Source: CAWKCE01 sp032127035 (GTDB lineage Bacteria > Actinomycetota > Actinomycetes > JAHEKZ01). From it: a DNA stretch of 64,000 nt. The position numbers and the translations under genes are program-made. The stretch is from positions 1-64,000 of the forward strand of contig CAWKCE010000005.1 in assembly GCA_963848085.1 (NCBI GenBank), given 5' to 3'. Under the pieces are notes generated by a model. That model did not search any database and had not been told where the DNA came from. It was given only the letters and a program-made list of their open reading frames with translations. Positions 59,148-64,000 of this stretch are shown here, one piece after another; position 1 is the first letter of the stretch; each line of letters opens with the position of its first letter.

Positions 59148-59186
59148 GACTCCGGAGGCGGCCCTTGACGGGTCGCCTCCGGAGTC
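59148..59186 (-). terminator. strong intercistronic hairpin after the binding-protein gene
   Basis: GACTCCGGAGGCG (59148-59160) and CGCCTCCGGAGTC (59174-59186) are perfect 13-bp arms. The inner bases extend the stem to about 17 bp (one G-U pair) with a 5-nt loop. It lies between the binding-protein gene and the ATPase on the shared strand. It probably ends or trims part of the transcripts so that the binding protein is made in excess. Confidence 0.7.
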
Positions 59187-59212
59187 TGCCACCGCGTACG
59201 TGGTCTTGTCGG

Positions 59213-60274
59213 TTACGGAGACGCCGGTGACTCCACCACCACGGATCCGTCGATGATCTGCTGCTTCAGCGCCTCGATGGCGCTGGTGAGGTCAGCCGGA
59301 ACCTGGCTCTCGAAGTCGTGGTACGGGGCCAGCCCCACACCGCCATTCTCGAGCGTTCCCACGTACGGCGTGTTGGAGTACTGGCTGTCCAGCGTTTCCT
59401 GCGTAACGGCGAGCGTCGAGGCGCCAATCTCCTTGAGCACGCTGGAGATGAACAGGTCCGAGTACTCGGGCGCCGTCTCGTACCCGTCGCTGTCGACCCA
59501 GATCATCCTGACGTTGCCGGCATCCTTGGCCGCCGCAGCGGCACCGAGACCCACCGGACCTGCCACTGGGAAGATGATGTCGGCACCCTTGTCGATGAAG
59601 TTCTGGGTGACCTGCTTGCCCTTGTTCTGGTCGTCGAAGTCACCGGTGAACGTCCCGTTCTGCTTCGCGAAGTCCCACCCAAGGACCTTGACGGTCGTCC
59701 CGTTGTCCTGGTTGTACTTGTCCACTCCCTGGACGAAGCCGTCCATGAAGATGGTCACCGGGGGAATCGGAATGCCGCCGAAAGTGCCGACCACGCCGGT
59801 GGTCGACATGCCCGCCGCCAGGTACCCGCCGAGATAGGCGGCCTGAGCGGTGTCGAACAGCAACGGCTTGACGTTGTCGATCGGCTTCTCAGGGGCGTTG
59901 TCGACGATGGCGAAGTTCTCGTCCGGGTTCGCCTTCGCGGCTTCGGCCGTGGCATCTCCCATGAGGAAGCCAACGGTGATGATGATCCCGCAGGTGTCCT
60001 GCACCAACGAGTTGATGTTGGGTGCGTAGTCAGCGTCGGTCTTGGACTCGACGAACTTGGACTGGACACCCAGGTCCGTCTCCGCGTTCTGCAGGCCGAG
60101 CCAGGCGCTCTGGTTGAACGACTTGTCGTCGATACCGCCAGCGTCGGACACCATGCAGGCCTGGAAGTCAACCGATGGAGCGGCACTCGGGCTGTCAGCC
60201 GGTGCATCACCACACGCCGACAGGACCAAAGCTCCTGCGGCCAGTAACGAGGCGAATGTCATAACCCTGCGCAA
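59213..60274 (-). CDS. BMP-family nucleoside-binding lipoprotein
   Basis: 353 residues from TTG 60274, with AGGGAG 7 nt upstream; ATG 60262 is an alternative. A lipobox LSAC gives lipidation at Cys 21 or so. The BMP/PnrA fold is shown by SDAGGIDDKSFNQSAWLGL, SLVQDTCGIIITVGFLMGDA, VGTFGGIPIPPVTIFMDGFVQGV and NFIDKGADIIFPVAGPVG. Members bind nucleosides outside the membrane and deliver them to the permeases. It is the first gene of the transporter/catabolic operon. Confidence 0.94.
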   Translation of the reverse strand: MRRVMTFASLLAAGALVLSACGDAPADSPSAAPSVDFQACMVSDAGGIDDKSFNQSAWLGLQNAETDLGVQSKFVESKTDADYAPNINSLVQDTCGIIITVGFLMGDATAEAAKANPDENFAIVDNAPEKPIDNVKPLLFDTAQAAYLGGYLAAGMSTTGVVGTFGGIPIPPVTIFMDGFVQGVDKYNQDNGTTVKVLGWDFAKQNGTFTGDFDDQNKGKQVTQNFIDKGADIIFPVAGPVGLGAAAAAKDAGNVRMIWVDSDGYETAPEYSDLFISSVLKEIGASTLAVTQETLDSQYSNTPYVGTLENGGVGLAPYHDFESQVPADLTSAIEALKQQIIDGSVVVESPASP

Positions 60275-60331
60275 GGGGTTCTCCCTTCAAAGACGCACCC
60301 TGGCCGGTTGGCGTGGTGCGATGCTCCCGCC

Positions 60332-60337
60332 ACCCTA
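60332..60337 (-). promoter_or_regulatory. candidate -10 box of the transporter operon
   Basis: TAGGGT on the minus strand would give a leader of about 50 nt with the AGGGAG ribosome site. The gap 60275-60397 also holds a small CGCTG-CAGCG stem, but no clear operator. Confidence 0.35.
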
Positions 60338-60397
60338 GTGAGCCGCTGCCGCAGCGCTAGGGCCGAGGTCCCGCCCGAAGGGAGCGTGGCCCAACCG

Positions 60398-61618
60398 TTA
60401 TCTCTGCCGCGAGCCGTCCAGCACGGCCGCCCCCACGAGGACCCGGATTCCGGTGGGGATGGCCCGCTCGTCGGCGTCGAAGCTGCCCTGGTGGAGGTCG
60501 CCCAAGGTCTCGTCCCCAGGCGTACGGACGCCGAGCCGGGCCAGCGCTCCGGGCACCTTCTCGAGGTACCACGCGAAGTCCTCACCGCCGAGGCTCTGCT
60601 CGACCTGGACCACCCGGTCCGGCCCCAGAAGGGCGTGCGCCACCTGGTCGAACAACCTGACCGAGCCGCGGTCGTTGACCACCGGCGGGCAGCCGCGGGT
60701 GTAGTCGACGCGCACCCGGACGCCGTAGGGGGCGGCCACGCCGGTGACCGCCTCCGTCACCACTTCGGGCGCGTGCTCCCAGACGCCGGCGTCCAGGGAT
60801 CGCACGGTGCCCTCGGCCTCACCCTTCTGCGGGATGGCGTTGGCGGCCCCACCGGCCTGGACCCGGCCCCAGACGATGGACAGCCCCGCCCGAGGGTCGA
60901 CGCGGCGCGACAGCACGGAGGGGACATCTCCGACGACCTTGGCGAGCGCGTACACCAGGTCACCGGTCAGATGGGGGCGGGCGGTGTGGCCGCCGGGGCT
61001 CGACAGGTGGACGTGTACGTGGTCGCTGGAGCCGGTGATCGGTCCGGTCCGTAGGCCGATGGTCCCCACGTCCTGGCGGGGGTCGCAGTGCAGCGCCAGC
61101 ATGCTGCGCACGTTGTCGATGGCCCCGGTGGCCATGACGTCGAGGGCGCCGCCGGGGGTGGCTTCCTCCGCCGGCTGGAACACCAGCCGCACCCGGCCCC
61201 GCAGCCGCCCCTCGACGGCCAGCTCGGCCAGCGCCAGCCCGGTTCCCAGCAGGACCGCGGTGTGGACGTCGTGACCGCAGGCGTGGCACACGCCCGGGAC
61301 AGTGGACACGTACGGCAGGTCAAGCTTCGCGTCCGCGATGGGGAGGGCGTCGAGGTCGGCGCGCAGCCCCAGCGCGGTCTCCCCCGAGCCGATGTCGCAG
61401 ATCAGGCCGGTGCCACCGGGGAGGATGGTCGGCTCGAGACCGGCGCGGGCGAGCAGGTGGGCCACCTTCGCGGTCGTGCGGACCTCTGCCCGGGCGACCT
61501 CCGGGTGGGCGTGGACGTCGCGACGGAACTCGACCAGCATCTCGGTGTTCGCCGCAAGCCAGCGGTCCAGGTGGTGCGACAGGTCCGCGAGCAGTCGCAC
61601 CTCGTCGCCAGTCGTCAC
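60398..61618 (-). CDS. M20-family amidohydrolase
   Basis: 406 residues. The family's metal site is seen in CHACGHDVHTAVLLGTGLAL. EFRRDVHAHPEVAR is at the N-terminus, QPAEEATPGGALDV follows, and GGEDFAWYLEKVPGA is near the C-terminus. These are the marks of hippuricase/IAA-amino-acid hydrolase-type M20D amidohydrolases that split N-acyl amino acids. GTG 61618 is chosen because TACTCT sits 6 nt upstream; the frame is open further, but without family sequence. The substrate is unknown. It lies 123 nt before the nucleoside operon on the same strand. Confidence 0.9.
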   Translation of the reverse strand: MTTGDEVRLLADLSHHLDRWLAANTEMLVEFRRDVHAHPEVARAEVRTTAKVAHLLARAGLEPTILPGGTGLICDIGSGETALGLRADLDALPIADAKLDLPYVSTVPGVCHACGHDVHTAVLLGTGLALAELAVEGRLRGRVRLVFQPAEEATPGGALDVMATGAIDNVRSMLALHCDPRQDVGTIGLRTGPITGSSDHVHVHLSSPGGHTARPHLTGDLVYALAKVVGDVPSVLSRRVDPRAGLSIVWGRVQAGGAANAIPQKGEAEGTVRSLDAGVWEHAPEVVTEAVTGVAAPYGVRVRVDYTRGCPPVVNDRGSVRLFDQVAHALLGPDRVVQVEQSLGGEDFAWYLEKVPGALARLGVRTPGDETLGDLHQGSFDADERAIPTGIRVLVGAAVLDGSRQR

Positions 61619-61624
61619 AGGCGC

Positions 61625-61630
61625 AGAGTA
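61625..61630 (-). promoter_or_regulatory. -10 box of leaderless amidohydrolase gene
   Basis: TACTCT on the minus strand ends 6 nt before GTG 61618. Confidence 0.45.
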
Positions 61631-61646
61631 GTCGGAGCCGGCAGCG

Positions 61647-63233
<1,587 letters not shown>

Positions 63234-63239
63234 GCCCGA

Positions 63240-63245
63240 AGGGTA
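63240..63245 (-). promoter_or_regulatory. -10 box of leaderless mutase gene
   Basis: TACCCT on the minus strand ends 6 nt before ATG 63233. Confidence 0.5.
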
Positions 63246-63267
63246 TGGCTCGGGCATGAGTGCCTTC

Positions 63268-63531
63268 TCAGAGGCTCCAGCCCGCCCACCGGAGCCCGCC
63301 TTCGACGTACGGGTCGAACCCGGGCTCGGGCGGCGGCGCATCGTCGTGGGTCGTCACCTGGTCGTCCTCGCTCACCGGAGCTGGGAGCTGCCGGTACTTC
63401 CGTCGGCCCTCCGCCCGCGCGTCGGCCGCCACCTGTTCCCGGTCGGACTCCGATCGACCGACGTTCGTCGCCGCGTCGCCAGCCCGCAATGCCATGGCAC
63501 CAGCATGTACCGCACGCCAGAATCCGTCCAT
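63268..63531 (-). CDS. small acidic/charged protein of unknown function
   Basis: 87 residues. The middle is charged (SESDREQVAADARAEGRRKY). The C-terminus is Pro/Asp-rich and then aromatic (EPGFDPYVEGGLRWAGWSL), which resembles a conserved short C-terminal module. There is no signal peptide or membrane segment. Its ATG at 63531 overlaps the divergent methyltransferase's ATG by 2 nt, so the true start may be the internal ATG at 63495. The frame has the expected GC-rich third positions and low Arg content, unlike the antisense frame. Confidence 0.5.
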   Translation of the reverse strand: MDGFWRAVHAGAMALRAGDAATNVGRSESDREQVAADARAEGRRKYRQLPAPVSEDDQVTTHDDAPPPEPGFDPYVEGGLRWAGWSL

Positions 63532-64000
63532 GCGGACCGATGACGAACCGACCGACGACGCCGTTGACCGGGTGCGGCGGCACTTCGACGCCGCCGTCGA
63601 AACCGAATGGGGCCGGCTGACGGACACCGTGGAGGGACGGGTGTCCTTCGAGGTCCACCGGCGGTTCCTCGAACGCTTCGTCCGGCCGGGCATGCACGTC
63701 CTGGAAATCGGCGCCGGGCCGGGTCGATTCACCAGCGAGCTGGCACTCTTGGGCGCCCAGATCGAGGTGACCGACCTGTCGGAGCCGCAGCTGGCGGCCA
63801 ACCGGGAACGCGCGGTCAGCGCCGGCTACGCGTCGGCCGTTTTGGGGTGGCACCTCGTCGACGTGCGAGACGTTTCGCAGTTTGACGACGCCAGCTTCGA
63901 CGCCGTGCTGGCGTACGGCGGCCCCCTGTCGTACGCCTTCGACCACGCCGAGCAGGCGCTGGCGGGTCTCCTGCGCGCCACCTCACCGACCGGTCATGTC
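63530..64000 (+). CDS. class I SAM-dependent methyltransferase (cut by right edge)
   Basis: 157 residues before the window ends. Motif I is HVLEIGAGPGRFTSELALLG (about 60-79). It is followed by the acidic IEVTDLSEPQLAAN and the post-I/II stretch VRDVSQFDDASFDAVLAYG. A helical leader with RVRRHFDAAVETEWGRL precedes it. The fold is a small-molecule methyltransferase of the ubiE/Methyltransf_11 kind. CAGAAT lies 6 nt before ATG 63530, a weak leaderless promoter. It is divergent from the small 63268 gene. Confidence 0.85.
   Translation, partial: MRTDDEPTDDAVDRVRRHFDAAVETEWGRLTDTVEGRVSFEVHRRFLERFVRPGMHVLEIGAGPGRFTSELALLGAQIEVTDLSEPQLAANRERAVSAGYASAVLGWHLVDVRDVSQFDDASFDAVLAYGGPLSYAFDHAEQALAGLLRATSPTGHV

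Overview
This is a high-GC (roughly 70%) chromosomal segment from an actinobacterium. Four things support that: F420 genes (cofD, fbiB), a galactofuran (arabinogalactan-type) wall cluster, acyl-CoA carboxylases with epsilon subunits, and many genes that start 6-9 nt after a TANNNT box with no leader. No IS element, phage gene, tRNA, rRNA or CRISPR array was seen. Gene content and partial order resemble the M. tuberculosis fbiA-to-cdd region (Rv3261-Rv3315c), but with different insertions. I cannot name a genus.

Layout. 0-7.2 kb: a methyltransferase running off the left edge, a secreted protein, a two-component system, a cupin, cofD and fbiB, and small conserved proteins. 7.2-7.8 kb: the only long gene-free stretch, holding two matched pairs of a 14-bp palindrome and the remnant of a VOC-family gene. 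7.8-15.1 kb (minus): DNA glycosylase, sugar-nucleotide pyrophosphorylase, and two large secreted wall proteins (SpoIID type and PGRP amidase) that share C-terminal repeats. 15.2-25.9 kb (plus): TIGR03089 protein, LCP ligase, GlfT1-like and second GT2 enzymes, glf, glfT2, an ABC exporter whose ATPase has lost its catalytic motifs, and a second LCP ligase. Together these make, export and attach a galactan.

25.9-32.3 kb: thioesterase, purE, purK, acyl-CoA dehydrogenase, GtrA, a second two-component system and a PH-domain protein. 32.3-41.2 kb: a biotin/acyl-CoA carboxylase locus with birA, two carboxyltransferase/epsilon pairs, Maf, a biotin carboxylase-BCCP alpha chain, and a GAF-GGDEF protein with a degenerate active site. 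41.2-46.3 kb: amine oxidase, amidase, LpdA-type flavoprotein, GGCT-like protein and a conserved hypothetical.

46.4-60.3 kb is a nucleoside uptake and catabolism supercluster. The plus arm is PNP, phosphohexo/pentomutase, DeoC, an acetaldehyde-type ALDH and a cysteine-free truncated ALDH. The minus arm is BMP lipoprotein, ATPase, two permeases, cytidine deaminase, thymidine phosphorylase and adenosine deaminase. Imported nucleosides would be deaminated, phosphorolysed, isomerised to deoxyribose-5-phosphate, cleaved by DeoC to glyceraldehyde-3-phosphate and acetaldehyde, and the acetaldehyde oxidised. 60.4-64 kb: M20 amidohydrolase, acyl-CoA mutase large subunit, a small unknown protein and a second methyltransferase cut by the right edge.
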